64,000 nt of DNA. Origin: Gymnopilus junonius (Eukaryota > Basidiomycota > Agaricomycetes > Agaricales > Galerinaceae). Below are positions 21,992-32,445 of this stretch, piece by piece (position 1 is the stretch's first letter; every line of letters starts with the position of its first letter). The notes beneath the pieces were generated by a model. The model ran no database searches. It saw only the letters and a list, made by a program, of their open reading frames with translations, and was not told where the DNA came from. The stretch covers positions 152,240 to 216,239 of the forward strand of contig JADNYJ010000059.1 of the NCBI GenBank assembly GCA_015501075.1. Direction: 5' to 3'. The translations under genes were made by a program, and so were the position numbers.

Positions 21992-22903
21992 ATGTGTTTT
22001 ATATGTTCTTTCCAGGAACGTAGATTTAGGAAGATGAAGAATGCGAACAACAACAATAAGAAAGAAAGCACCAGCTCGACCTTCAAGCCTTATCCTAAAC
22101 CTGGCACTACCACACCTACCCCTATTCCCATCCTTGAAAAAAGCCAAATGCCTGTGCACTCCGCAAAGGACCTATCATTCGACCCTCCCATGCAGAAGGA
22201 ACTCGTCGTCGGCCGCCCCGTCATCCAGAGCGTGCTAGAGTTTGTCGGAAGCCCCCCTCCAGAAAAGGAAATCGTCGTCGGTCGCCCCGTCATCCAGAGC
22301 GTGCTAGAGTTTGTCGGAAGCCCCCCTCCAGAAAAGGAAATCGTCGTCGGTCGCCCCGTCATCCAGAGCGTGCTAGAGTTTGTCGGAAGCCCCCCTCCAG
22401 AAAAGGAAATCGTCGTCGGTCGCCCCGTCATCCAGAGCGTGCTAGAGTTTGTCGGAAGCCCCCCTCCAGAAAAGGAAATCGTCGTCGGTCGCCCCGTCAT
22501 CCAGAGCGTGCTAGAGTTTGTCGGAAGCCCCCCTCCAGAAAAGGAAATCGTCGTCGGTCGCCCCGTCATCCAGAGCGTGCTAGAGTTTGTCGGAAGCCCC
22601 CCTCCAGAAAAGGAACTCGTCATCGGCAGCCCTATAGCACAAAGTGGTTTTTCTCCTCATCATGGTCCTAGCGCCATCTCCAGCTTTACGGACTTCGGCA
22701 AGACTTCCACTGTTGCTGCCGCTGCTGATGCCGAGGACAGGGAGGAAGCTGATCCACACTTCCCTGATGAGGGTGATGACCTTGATCATGGTCGAGCTCC
22801 ATCTTATGTTTCCTTGGACGACAGCATGTCGGATATTGATCGTGGATGCCCGCTGCCTTCTTATGATGCGGCGTGCAGCGTATCCGCCACTACCCAACCT
22901 TAA
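21992..22903 (+). CDS. Gene R copy 1: repeat protein, unrecognised
   Basis: 303 residues from the ATG at 21992; a TTCCAG acceptor-like site at 22015 suggests the real exon may start there, with ATG 22034. An Asn/Lys-rich start and a Thr/Pro stretch lead into six near-identical 23-residue units (RPVIQSVLEFVGSPPPEKE core). The C-terminal third is acidic, with DPHFPDEGDD, SYVSLDDSM and a Cys. No signal peptide or membrane helix is seen. The protein faces the MRH4 fragment downstream. Parts recur at 24120-24545 and 26984-27920, where the acceptor and C-terminus are best kept, so at least these are selected or recent. Function unknown. Confidence 0.55.
   Translation: MCFICSFQERRFRKMKNANNNNKKESTSSTFKPYPKPGTTTPTPIPILEKSQMPVHSAKDLSFDPPMQKELVVGRPVIQSVLEFVGSPPPEKEIVVGRPVIQSVLEFVGSPPPEKEIVVGRPVIQSVLEFVGSPPPEKEIVVGRPVIQSVLEFVGSPPPEKEIVVGRPVIQSVLEFVGSPPPEKEIVVGRPVIQSVLEFVGSPPPEKELVIGSPIAQSGFSPHHGPSAISSFTDFGKTSTVAAAADAEDREEADPHFPDEGDDLDHGRAPSYVSLDDSMSDIDRGCPLPSYDAACSVSATTQP
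22202..22615 (+). repeat. 69-bp minisatellite, six units, in frame in gene R
   Basis: Six tandem units of 69 bp (starts at 22202, 22271, 22340, 22409, 22478, 22547). Units are almost identical at DNA level; unit 1 differs by about two bases. Since 69 is a multiple of three, unit number can change without breaking the frame. Identity at silent sites points to recent expansion or conversion. Confidence 0.95.
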
Positions 22904-23195
22904 AGTATCGGCAGCAGAGGTGAGCATAGGAAAAGAAGGGAAAGGCAGTTGCAATTGAAAAGCCCTGGTAGATTAACGATATGGACAACGAGGAGAGTAA
23001 ATTTCGAGTTTTGTGCAATTGGAGTGCGACAAATGGAAGCGGAGAAATGGAGCTTGGATCGAACTCCGAGAAGGAAAAGGAAAATGAGGCTGGAAAGCTG
23101 AAAAGCCTGATTGAGATTGAGATTGAGATGCTACAGATTCTGATACGATTTTGTCTTAACTGTATCCACCTTCAACTTTAATCTAAGTTATTGGC

Positions 23196-24090
23196 TTGAT
23201 GATGATGACCGAAAACGACGTTGACGTTGAGCTTGGCTTTTTTCTTGACCATGACCTTGTAGTTGTCCTGGCCCTTGCCCTTGCCATGTCCATGTCCATG
23301 ACTTTGTCCTTGTCCGTGTATTCGATACCTAGACCAAAACGAAGACGTAGGCCGTTCTCCCCCATGCAGCCATCGCCAAACGAAGACGAAGAAGGAGAAG
23401 ACTTATACAAGGAAGTCGTCGAATTCGAAGTCCTCCGACCTCCTCCTCCTCCCTTCCCTCCCACCACTCCCTGGATAAAAGGCTCCTTCAGCCTCGCAGC
23501 AGCATCAACATGATCGCGGAGCTTCACCTCTTCCCCATTTTTTCCCTCGCCTGCTCTTTTCCCTCTCTCTGTCGGAGTTCGCAACTAACACTAGTAAGTT
23601 CCAGCATTAAAACCAGCACTGTCGCCAGCACTACCCACATCGTAACGGAAGTCAACTTCGGACTATAGCAGGCTATTCGGTGCTATGTCTAGGTTAGAAT
23701 CGAGTTGGGTGCATGTGTCATCGAATCTGGGCGTGGAGCAGGCGCTGGTAGGGTCAGGGGCCGCTGCCGCTGTTGGAAAAGATGAAGAAACAGAGGAACC
23801 ACCAGCATCAACAACACCAGCAGCAAAAAGTCTTCCGCCCAAGAGCCGATTGAGCAGCCTTGGTTTGGGCATTTTCATTCTGACGACGCGGGCCCTGAAC
23901 GCATTTTCTACTGGGGCCATAGCCTGCAGCTTGGCTTTGGAAGGTTTGAAGGCCTTGGAGGGTTGGTAGTGTCGAACTGGAGGACCTGGCAGTGCATACC
24001 TTGTACGTCAAACTTCCCGTTGCGTGGTATTGACCATATGTCCCTCAGGCTAGAACTGGAGTTGGAACTGCTGAAGGTGTAGGAAGTCCA
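23196..24090 (-). pseudogene. MRH4 5' fragment, unit 1
   Basis: Carries MPKPRLLNRLLGGRL (about 23835-23880; MRH4 MPSPRVLNRLLGERL), HVDAAARLKEPFI and a Gln/Arg-rich run near 23230-23330. To the right it still shows HCQVL (MRH4 HWQIR) at about 23985 and a shrunken Ser/Asn-coding stretch. Several frame changes separate the blocks and no helicase core is present. Confidence 0.8.
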
Positions 24091-24119
24091 GAAATCTGAA
24101 GCGTGAGCCATGACGTTGA

Positions 24120-24545
24120 CGTGCGTGGGCCCACTCTTCAAACCCGTCAATTTGAAGTGAGACTCAGACTGCAAGTCAAGAGTCCTGACCGTTACTCTCG
24201 CCTTCGACCAACCCATCATCGACTCTCTTCCACTCTAACATAACCCATACCTGCAGTCATCAATTTGTTTTTATTACACAGATCCCAAGGGATGTACTTC
24301 ATATTTTCTCTCCAGCAACAAAGGATCCAAGAATAGAAGAAATGCTCAACGTCACAGACGTGGCGAAGTCCTTGGAATCGGATCCACACTTCGCTGGCGA
24401 GACCTTGCTCATGGTCGAGCTCTACCTTATGCTTCCTTGGACAACAGCATGGTGAATACCGATCGTGAACGTGACCGTCCGCCACCATCTTATGACGCGG
24501 CATGCAGTGTTCCGTCCAACCATAAAGTATCGATGGCGGAGGTGA
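24120..24545 (+). pseudogene. Gene R remnant, unit 2
   Basis: Matches both ends of gene R but lacks the whole repeat array. The leader-like segment and splice acceptor (TCTCCAGCAACAAAGGATCC, about 24310-24330) are joined almost directly to the acidic C-terminal part (GATCCACACTTC...CATGGTCGAGCTC, about 24380-24540). Frames are broken. Confidence 0.65.
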
Positions 24546-24799
24546 GTGTAGGAACGGAAAGGAAATTCGAAAAAGGATAGCGAATGAACGATGAGGAAAG
24601 CAAATTTAATCCCAGTGCCAGGCGAACTTGAACCAGATGAAGGAAAAGCTGGATCAAGTCTGGAGAAGGAGGCTGGATCTTGAAACAGTGGCTAGTGACG
24701 AGCTGGAGATGGCGTTGATAGAGATTAGAGCGAGGTCCTGATACGATTTTGTTGTAACTTGATCCGTCTTCAATCGAATGAAACGATCAACACTCATGC

Positions 24800-25925
24800 T
24801 CGAGATTAACGTTGTCCCTTTCCGCTTGATCCTCCACGTTCGCGTCCATAACCTTGTCTTTGCCCTTGTTCTTCGTATCTAGATGAAAACGAAGAGGAAG
24901 AGCCCGCCCTCTCCGCCAAACCATCTCCCTCCTTCCCCCTTATTCCACTTCCCACTCCAGGAATAAACGGATCCATCTGCCTTGCAGCAGCATCCACATG
25001 CACCCGGAGCTTCATCTGCTTCTTCTTCTTCATCCTCTCCTTCGCCATCTCTTTCCTCTCCAGCCGCGTAAGTTCGTGTGGGCCTTCAAGTTTGGGCTCG
25101 AGCGTGACCCTAGGCCATTAGCACCACCAGCACCACCATCGCCCGCAGCAACGGTAGCGACGAAAAGCCGCTCGCCCAAGAGTCGATTGAGCAATCTCGG
25201 TCTGGGCATTTTCGTCCTGTTGACGGGGGCTTGGACGCTTTTTCTCCTGCGGTGAGTGGGGCAGCGGCTATCATTTGTTTATTCTTTTGACTGCGCCCGC
25301 GGAGCTGCCAGTGCGATTGCGGGACGGGTTTGGTTTGGGATTGCCATCTGGAGGTTTGGGGCGGGGATGGTGAAGAGGAGGAAGAGGGGGAGGAGTTCCT
25401 TGAATTATAGTTTGGGTTGTTGTAGTTCGGTTTGGAGGTGTAATTCGAGCTGGAGTTGTAGCTAGATTGGGAATTGTAATTAGGTTTGGAATTATAGTTC
25501 GAGTTGGAATTGTTGTTTGATCTAAAGCTGTGGGATTGGGAGTCATAGTTGGGTGGTCTTGAAGAGGGGGTAGAAATAGAACGCGATGGGCGCTCGGTAC
25601 GCACACGGGAAGACGACGCGTCCCAGAGCCTGTCTTTTGGCTCCGAGACTGTGACACAGAAAAAGATAAGACAAAATTAGTGAAGAAAAAATTAAAGTCG
25701 AATGGAAAGAATAAACGTACACTCCACCCTGAAAGAACTATGCAGACCTCTCTTATGAAATCTAGAAGGGTTGAACGGTTTTCCAATACATATGGCTCTA
25801 TTCAAGGAGCCCTCTGCAGACGCACGTACAAGCCGGTGCATGTGACGGTGCGTGTGTGGTTCGAGCTGTTGCAGCTGCAGGTGGTTCACGCGCAGACATC
25901 TTGAGGGAGAGATGAGTGAAGACAT
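24800..25925 (-). pseudogene. MRH4 promoter-proximal copy, unit 2
   Basis: Exon 1 is 25925-25721 (ATG, leader ending GLHSSFRVE), with GTACGT donor. Exon 2 starts at 25648 after a CACAG acceptor. Phase matches MRH4. Exon 2 reads through the Asn/Ser repeat region and SHWQLRG, then shifts frame near 25240 before MPRPRLLNRLLGERL. The homology fades after the HVDAAAR and Gln-rich block near 24850. Without core motifs it cannot be a helicase. It could still give a short presequence-bearing protein. Confidence 0.8.
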
Positions 25926-26184
25926 CGGCTGTCTTGAGAACCGAGTCGAGTTGGGCTAAGTGCTGTATCTAGTTCTGTGATGAGTGCAGCCGAGTCGAGT
26001 GCCCGCACTGAATCAAACTTGAGTCGAATTGGGAGCTGTACAGTACAGTAGGCTTCAACGAACCGAATCGAAATGGCTTTATATCAAGCTGAGCCAGAAA
26101 CAGGTCCAGACGTGGCAGCAAAGATCGCGGAGTCTCCTTGAAAGTTGGAGGAAGAGGAATCAGGATTCCGAAAACAGAAAATGC

Positions 26185-26242
26185 TCTGCACGTGACACGA
26201 TTTGCTGACGCGTCACGACGGGATCTAAATTTATCGCACGCG
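26185..26242 (-). promoter_or_regulatory. Copy of the MRH4 upstream block, unit 2
   Basis: CACGTG at 26189-26194 and TGACGCGTCACGAC just downstream, at the same spacing as 3366-3425, followed by the same AT-rich ATCTAAATTTATCGCACGC segment. Confidence 0.55.
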
Positions 26243-26262
26243 CGTCTCTCAACCTTTTGCAA

Positions 26263-26980
26263 GGCCCGTCACTCTGTATTCAACTTAGAGGACGACCATG
26301 GAGGCTACAGTTCTATCAAAATTTCCAGTGTTTTTCTCGTTCATGTTCTCTAAGACTTATAAAGCAGGTGTACCAGAAACGGGAAAAACTTACAGCAAGG
26401 TAAGTATTCCTTTTGCTATCACTAGTATCATATTATTAAGTCACACTCACCAATGTATTCACCACTCTTTATTATGCAGAATATTTTGTCTGCCTTTCTG
26501 GCCTTGCAATAGGCCCAAACCTTTCTCCGGGCCAATTCTCCGGGAGCTGACTTTCAATGCATTCGCAGTATTCATGATAGAATTTGAACTAGATGTCCCA
26601 CACCTACATACAAGAGGGTTTAATATTTGGGTGCAATTTCAGCGACCAATCCCTTCCAAATATTTTCTTTTTTCCACCAGAACAGGCGGCTCGAACTGGG
26701 GGCTGCACAGCAGGCTTTGACGAATAAATTAACCTCCCAGCTGGATATAAGGCGAAGAGACAGACCCCAGATTCAGAGAATTGCAAGGACTTAGCCTCGA
26801 CACGCGGCTGTACACCTGCGGCTGAGACTCCGTATTAAAGTTGAATTGAGAGTCAAGATGAGACCTGGTCTCATTCTTGCAGTGCATCATCGATTCACCT
26901 CCACGTCGTCTAATTACTATACCAACATCCACTTGCCAAGAGCTTCCACTACAAATTCCGAAGATGTGATTTATATGTTC
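26263..26980. other. Unit boundary, no gene supported
   Basis: The left part continues the duplicated MRH4 upstream segment. A plus-strand ORF (26298-26720) has no recognisable features and spans likely intron-like sequence. From about 26720 the sequence resembles the segment before gene R in unit 1 (GAGTCAAGA...TCTCATTCTTGCA). Confidence 0.4.
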
Positions 26981-26983
26981 TTT

Positions 26984-27920
26984 CCAGGAACGTAGATTTA
27001 GGAAGACGAAGAATGTGAACAAGAAGAAGAAGAAAGAAAGTATCAGCTCGACCTTCAAGCCTCATCCTAAACCTGGCACTACCACACCTATTCCTATTCC
27101 TATCCTTGAAAAAAGCCAAATGCCTGTGCACTCCGCAAAGGACCCTCCCATGCAGAAGGAACTCGTCATCGGCCGCCCGTCATCCAAGCGTGCTAGAGTT
27201 TGTCGGAAGCCCCCCTCCAGAAAAGGAACTCGTCGTCGGCGCCCCGCATCCGGCTCGAGGTCGGAAGGCCCTCCAGAAAAGGAACTCGTCGTCGGCGCCC
27301 CGTCATCCAGAGCGTGCTAGAGTTTGTCGGAAGCCCCCCTCCAGAAAAGGAAATCGTCGTCGGTCGCCCCGCCGCGTGCCGAGGTCGAAGGTCCAGAAGG
27401 AACCGTCGGTCGGTCTAGGCGGCTAGGTTTGTCGGAAGCCCCCCTCCAGAAAAGGAAATCGTCGTCGGTCCAAGCGTCTCGGTTTCGGGCCCTCCGGCTC
27501 GTCCGGTCGCCCGTCATCCAGAGCGTGCTAGAGTTTGTCGGAAGCCCCCCTCCAGAAAAGGAACTCGTCGTCGGCCGCCCCGTCATCCAAAGCGTGCTAG
27601 AGTTTGTCGGAAGGCCCCCTCCAGAAAAGGAACTCATCATTGGCCGCCCTATAGCACAAAGTGGTTTTTCTCCTGATCATGGTCCTAGCGCCATCTCCAG
27701 CTTTACGGACTTCGACAAGACTTCTACTGTTGCTGCCGCTGCTGATGCCGAGGACAGGGAGGAAGCTGATCCACACTTCCCTGATGAGGGTGATGGGCTT
27801 GATCATGGTCGAGCTCCATCTTATGTTTCGTTGGACGACAGCATGACGGATATTGATCGTGGATGCCCGCCGCCTTCTTATGATGCGGCGTGCAGCGTGT
27901 CCGCCACTACCCGACCTTAA
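26984..27920 (+). pseudogene. Gene R copy 2 with scrambled repeat array
   Basis: Starts at the same TTCCAG/GAACGTAG acceptor site as copy 1, but the ATG at 22034 in copy 1 is ACG here. The N-terminal part and the C-terminal acidic part (about 27650-27917) are nearly identical to copy 1. The array between (about 27150-27640) still shows GCTAGAGTTTGTCGGAAGCC words but at irregular spacing with short deletions and foreign-looking inserts, and it shifts frame more than once. The last 198 codons are open from 27324. Confidence 0.75.
27150..27640 (+). repeat. Degenerate 69-bp minisatellite
   Basis: Five or six recognisable unit cores at unequal distances, compared with exactly 69 bp in copy 1. Some junctions have inserted stretches such as GGTCTAGGCGGCTAGG near 27412. 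Confidence 0.75.
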
Positions 27921-28190
27921 AGTATCGGCAGCAGAGGAGAGGCGAGTAAGGAGAAGAAGGGAAAGGCGATTCAAATTTGAAAAGTCTGGTAGATCAACGA
28001 TATGGACTACAAGGAGAGTATATTTCGAGCCTTGTATGATTGCAATGCGAAAAATTGGAGTGGAGGAATGGAGCTTCTAGAAGGTCAAGGAAAAGTAGAG
28101 GGAGGCTGGAAAGCTGGAAAGCTGGAAAGCAGGACTGAGATTGAGATCAGACGATATTTTAATATCATTTTGCTGTAACTTAACTCACAT

Positions 28191-29604
28191 TCAACTCCAA
28201 TCTGAGTTATTGGCTTGATGATGATGGCCGAGGATGACGTTGACCCTGAGCTTGGCTTTGTTCTTGACCTTGATCTTGTCCGTGACCTTGATGACTAGAC
28301 GAGAACGAAGACGGAGGTCGTTCTCCTCCCTTCTGGTCATCGCCAGACGAAGACGAAGACGTCTGATATGAAGAAGATCCCCCACCTCCACCACCTCCCC
28401 TTCCTCCCTCCACCCCCGATATAAAAGGCTCCATCCGCCTCGCAGCAGCATCAACATGACCGCGGGGTTTCGCCTCTCTCCGCTGCTTAATTTCCCCCCT
28501 CACCCGCTCCCTCTGTGTGGGTTCGCGTTGGGCTTGAGCTCGCGTTCAAGCGCGAGCCTAGGACTAACACCAGAACCAGCACTGTCGCCAACACCACCCA
28601 CACCATAACGGGAGTCAACATCAGACCATAGCGGGCTATTCGCTGCTAAGTCTAGCTCGGAGTCGAGTTGGGCGGATGTGCCGGAGGGGTTGGATTTGGG
28701 TCTGGAGGAGGCAGTGGCAGGTCCAGGGGCCGCTGCAGCTGCTGGAAAGGACGAAGGAACAGAGGGGCGACTAGTATAATGAGCAGCGAGAAGATTTTCG
28801 CCCAAGAGCTTCACGATTAATCTCGTGTTGCGCATTTTCGTTCCGACGACGTGGCGCTCGGACGCTTTTTCTGGTGCGGCTAGACTGTCAAGGTCAACGC
28901 TGGAAGGTTTGGAGGGCGGGTAGTTGGGCCTTGGTGATAGGGATTGGGTGAAGGGGTCGGCGGATATCGTTTCTTTATTCTTTTTGCTCTTCCCGCGGAG
29001 CTGCCAGTGCGAGTGCGTGACAGGTTTGTTTGCGGAATACCATTTGGGTGTTTGGGGGGCGGGTGGTGAGGAGGGGGAGGAGGATTTCCTTGACTTATAG
29101 TCCGAGTTGGAGGTGTGATTCGGTTTGGAGTCAAAGTTCGAGCTTGAGTTGGAGCTAGATTGGGAATTGTACTTGGGTCTTGAATTATAGTTGGATCTGA
29201 AGCTGCGGGATTCGGGGTCGTAGTTGGATCTGAAGTTTGGCCTTGAAGAGGGGGTAGAACTGGAAGGCGATGGGCACTCGGTACGCGTACGGGAGGATGA
29301 CGCCTCTGTGCTTCTGTCTTTTGGCTCCGAGACTGTGACACAGAAAAGATAGATAAAATAAGCGAAGAAGATAACGACGAATGGAAACACCCAACGTACA
29401 CTGCACCCTGAAAGAACTATGCAGACCTCTTTTATGAAGTCCAGAAGAATTGAGCGGCCTTTCAATACATATGGCTCTAATGAGGATGTCCCCTGCGGAC
29501 GCACGCACAAGCCGGTGCATGTGACGGTGCGCGTGTGGTTCGAGCTTTTGCAGCTGCAGGTGGTTCACACGCAGACATCTTGAGGGAGAGATGAGTGAAG
29601 ACAT
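28191..29604 (-). pseudogene. MRH4 5' copy, unit 3 (longest)
   Basis: Exon 1 is 29604-29400 (ATG, leader ending GLHSSFRVQ, GTACGT donor). Exon 2 starts at 29332 after CACAG. Exon 2 stays open for about 270 codons through the Asn/Ser repeats, THSHWQLRG and MRNTRLIVKLLGENL to a stop at 28500. MRH4-like reading resumes in another frame (EIKQRREAKPRGHVDAAARR, then a Gln-rich run) down to about 28200. No helicase core exists. It is the best kept partial copy, so a truncated product is conceivable. Confidence 0.8.
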
Positions 29605-29874
29605 CGACTGTCTTGAGAACCGAGTCGAGTTGGGCTAAGTGCGGTAGTACCTTCAAGGGTTCTGCGATGAGTGCAGCCGAGTCGAGTTGGGAGCTGTACA
29701 GTACAGTAGGCTTCAACGAGCCGAATAGAAACGGCTTTATATCAAGCTGAGTCAGAACAGGTCCAGATGTGGCAGCAAAGATCGCGGAAGAGAATCAAGT
29801 CTCCTTGAAAGTTAGAGGAAGAGGAATCAGGAGTAATCAGGTCCTCAGGATTCCGATTCGAAAACAGAAAGTGC

Positions 29875-29930
29875 TCTGCACGTGACACGATTTGCCGACG
29901 CGTCACGACGGGATCTAAATTTATCGCACG
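29875..29930 (-). promoter_or_regulatory. Copy of the MRH4 upstream block, unit 3
   Basis: CACGTG at 29879-29884 and GACGCGTCACGAC in the same arrangement as at 3366 and 26185. Confidence 0.55.
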
Positions 29931-29945
29931 CGTCTCTCAACCTTT

Positions 29946-30289
29946 TGCAAGGCTCGTCACTCTGTATTCAACTTAGAGGACGACCGTGGAGGCTTCAGTT
30001 ATGTCAGATCTTTCCAGTGTTACATTTTTTGCAGGGCCTGTGGAGGTGTGAAAGTCTACGGCCACCTACGTGGCTAAAGCGTGGTCATAAATAGTGGCAA
30101 AATAAGCTTACCACATGTCACTGTGAACTTACCCAGTACCTTCAGATTCAATATGACCAATATCTGAACAATCTCCAACTCTCGGTGAATAGCTGCACCC
30201 AAATTTCAAATATCCACAACAAGGTACTGCACCATTTTCAGAACTTGAGTCCGACATCTCACTAATTGTACTCCAAATACCATTGCTGA
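29946..30289. other. No gene; fragment of the 32.4-kb gene's first exon
   Basis: CCCAAATTTCAAATATCCACAACAAGGTAC near 30195-30225 resembles the exon 1 end and donor of the gene at 32446 (GGATGGGAGTATCCACAGCAAGGTAC). Nothing else recognisable. Confidence 0.4.
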
Positions 30290-30840
30290 CTATAATGAAA
30301 TAGAAAGGCGATTTAACAGGACGTACTTTATCTCAATCATCAACAAGCTGTTTAATAGGACGGGGTCCTGGTTAATTGAAATTCCATCACGTCCATCACG
30401 TGAGTATGTCGCGTTGGCACCGATGACTACGGCAGCTACAGGAAACGCGACATAGTCACTGCTCAAGAGCTCAGTGTCCCAGTTTTCTAATTTGAGTTCA
30501 ATGACAAACTGTGTCACTAAAATTAAACAAGTTGACTCACTCTTTCCCAACGCCTCTACGATTTCTTGAAGCTTCTTCCCACTACGACAGAAAGCGAGGG
30601 CAACAAGTTTGACAGTGACAGCCATTTACGCGATGAACACTTTTCTCCGGTTCGATCAGGACATTTCCAACATCTTCCTTGCTCACGACAGCGATACTAT
30701 TTCGCCATTGTTTTTTATCTTCCTCTATTACCTCTGCGCATATTGTATTCCACCCTGCAGCTTGCATTTTTTTGCTGGAGTGCATTTAAATACGCATGCC
30801 AGGTGCCCTACCATGGTTATCACACAAGAATGTAACTGCC
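30290..30840 (-). CDS. Unrecognised gene fragment, spliced
   Basis: Open minus-strand stretches: about 30785-30640 reads CAEVIEEDKKQWRNSIAVV, and from the ATG at 30625 a frame reads KLVALAFCRSGKKLQEIVEA. After a likely intron (AGTGACACAG acceptor near 30514) comes a second exon reading ELKLENWDTELLSSDYVAFP. The compositions look protein-coding, but I could not fix a single model. No family recognised. Confidence 0.35.
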
Positions 30841-31506
30841 CAAACCAACGCATGGCGCAAAGCATAGTTTGGAATTGCCTCGTCACATTTTTGCCTGCTC
30901 CTGGGTGTCTGCCCAACCCAACATTCCACCGCTTAATGTGCATTGGGCAAAAAGGGCAGCTCTTAGGCTGGAGCTTATGCTGTGGTCTATTGTATTTCCC
31001 AAGCTTATTATATATTGGGTGACAAAACAGTGGACAGGGGCGAGGAGGCTTGCTAGAAAGTATCGCAGTGAGCAAGTACCAATCCTTCACCGTTATAACC
31101 TTATTTCTAAACTCTTTTAGAACATGGCTGGACAAGAACACATGGGTATTTCCTCAGAGGGGTATATGACGAAGACAAAAAACCTCTCGAAGTACTCACC
31201 CCTCGTCAATTGTCGGACCTCCATGCGCAGGAAAAATAGCTATACCTATCATTGAAGAAAAAGAGATCGAGGATCAGAGTAAAATGGATGGTCTATCAAA
31301 AGCACTCATCATCTTCAGACCAGTTGGTCATAGCCAATGCATCACAAGAAAAGCAGAAGGGCTCATTATTACTCAACTCGAATTGACTAAGCCGCACTTG
31401 CCGCCCTGAATGGGGCATTGTATTTTCTGTGGCGGAATAAGCCTCAAGATGTTCACTTGAGTATACCTGTGTACCTTTTATCGCCCAGTTCAATCAGTAC
31501 ATCTCA
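30841..31506. other. No supported gene
   Basis: Overlapping open frames on both strands (plus 30609-31022, minus 30728-31141) lack start context and recognisable motifs. I could not tell which, if either, is real. Confidence 0.3.
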
Positions 31507-31710
31507 TGAATCCACCGAAGAAATGCACCCTAAAAGGTCAGCCGGTTCGTGTCCGTTTGCTATGAATTTCACTTTTAAACGGTTTTTAGTCCAAGTAGAA
31601 GCCTGTATATCCTCCTCGTCAATTGGAAACTCGATCCCAAAATCTCCGACCACGCGACGCACTAAATCTGTACCCGTCCGTGTCAGACTTATTTGTTGGA
31701 TTTCATTTAT
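31507..31710 (-). pseudogene. Unrecognised coding-like fragment
   Basis: On the minus strand the frame from about 31705 reads GDFGIEFPIDEEDIQASTW and KVKFIANGHEPADLLG, then stops at TGA near 31505. Codon use looks like coding sequence but there is no start and no recognised domain. Confidence 0.35.
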
Positions 31711-31739
31711 TTTCTGACATTTTGGGCTGGCGGCATTCT

Positions 31740-32235
31740 ATAGGAGGTCGTTTCTAATCACAACAGGAGGAAAGACCAGGGAATGGAAAAGCAAGGGAAG
31801 GAAAACCCATGTTTCTCCTTTCTATGCAGATGAAGACATCCCAGATTCGCTCCTAAAAGGCCCAGTGACCATTTATGCTTCCACCTTTGGTATAGTCCTG
31901 GGTGTCATTCACTGTGCTGGGTGGAATTTCTTCTTTCCGTCAAAAGCTGAATGATATATTTGGCATATTTCATCATCCCTCTTGGTAATTCACCTGCATT
32001 GACGATATTAGCAACTCTTATCGACCTACTTCGGGACAATTACCGACGGAATTCTCTAGTTAATGCGTTATTTTATTTGGTGGGAGGGGCCGTTATGGTG
32101 TTGTTACCCTTTTACTTCATCGCTTGTATAGCCCTTCCGGTCGAGGCATTTATTTCATTGAGAAACCTCCCTCCAGAGGCGCTGGCCACAGTTGAATGGA
32201 CCCTCTTCATACCGCATGTAGAAGTGCAGATATAA
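31740..32235 (+). pseudogene. Remnant of a multi-span membrane protein
   Basis: The frame from about 31750 reads SPFYADEDIP, GIVLGVIHCAGWNFFFPS, then a TGA. A second frame (31951-32235) has two membrane helices (for example YLVGGAVMVLLPFYFIACIA) and ends FIPHVEVQI. The pattern (H-C-A-x-W-N...F-P-S, then helices and an F-I-P-H end) recalls a widespread fungal integral membrane family without a named function. The frame break makes it a pseudogene. Confidence 0.5.
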
Positions 32236-32367
32236 AAAGAAAAAAGCCAGTAGCAATCGCCAGTGAGCTGAATATGTATCCTCAGCATAATCCGGATTAG
32301 GTAGACAGTGGAAGAAGAAGTTACTTAGTTAGAATGCGTAAACAAATTTCAATTTGTGGGTGATAAC

Positions 32368-32399
32368 CACGTGGTCTCCCAGCTGTCAGTAGTATATAA
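32368..32399 (+). promoter_or_regulatory. E-box and TATA box of the 32.4-kb gene
   Basis: CACGTG (32368-32373) and TATATAA (32393-32399) lie 73-78 and 47-53 bp before the ATG. The paralogue at 41 kb has CACGTG and TATAAAA in the same order upstream of its start (41583-41588, about 41562-41569 read on the minus strand). Confidence 0.5.
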
Positions 32400-32445
32400 C
32401 ACCTCTCCTCTGGGCTAGCCACCAGAATCCCCATTACAAACTGCA

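Noticed and set aside
22202..22615. CRISPR-like array
   Set aside because: Units are contiguous 69-bp coding repeats without spacers, in a eukaryotic gene.
22090..22623. Minus-strand 177-codon ORF in the minisatellite
   Set aside because: Open only because the 69-bp unit has no stop in that frame; the flanks give no gene context.
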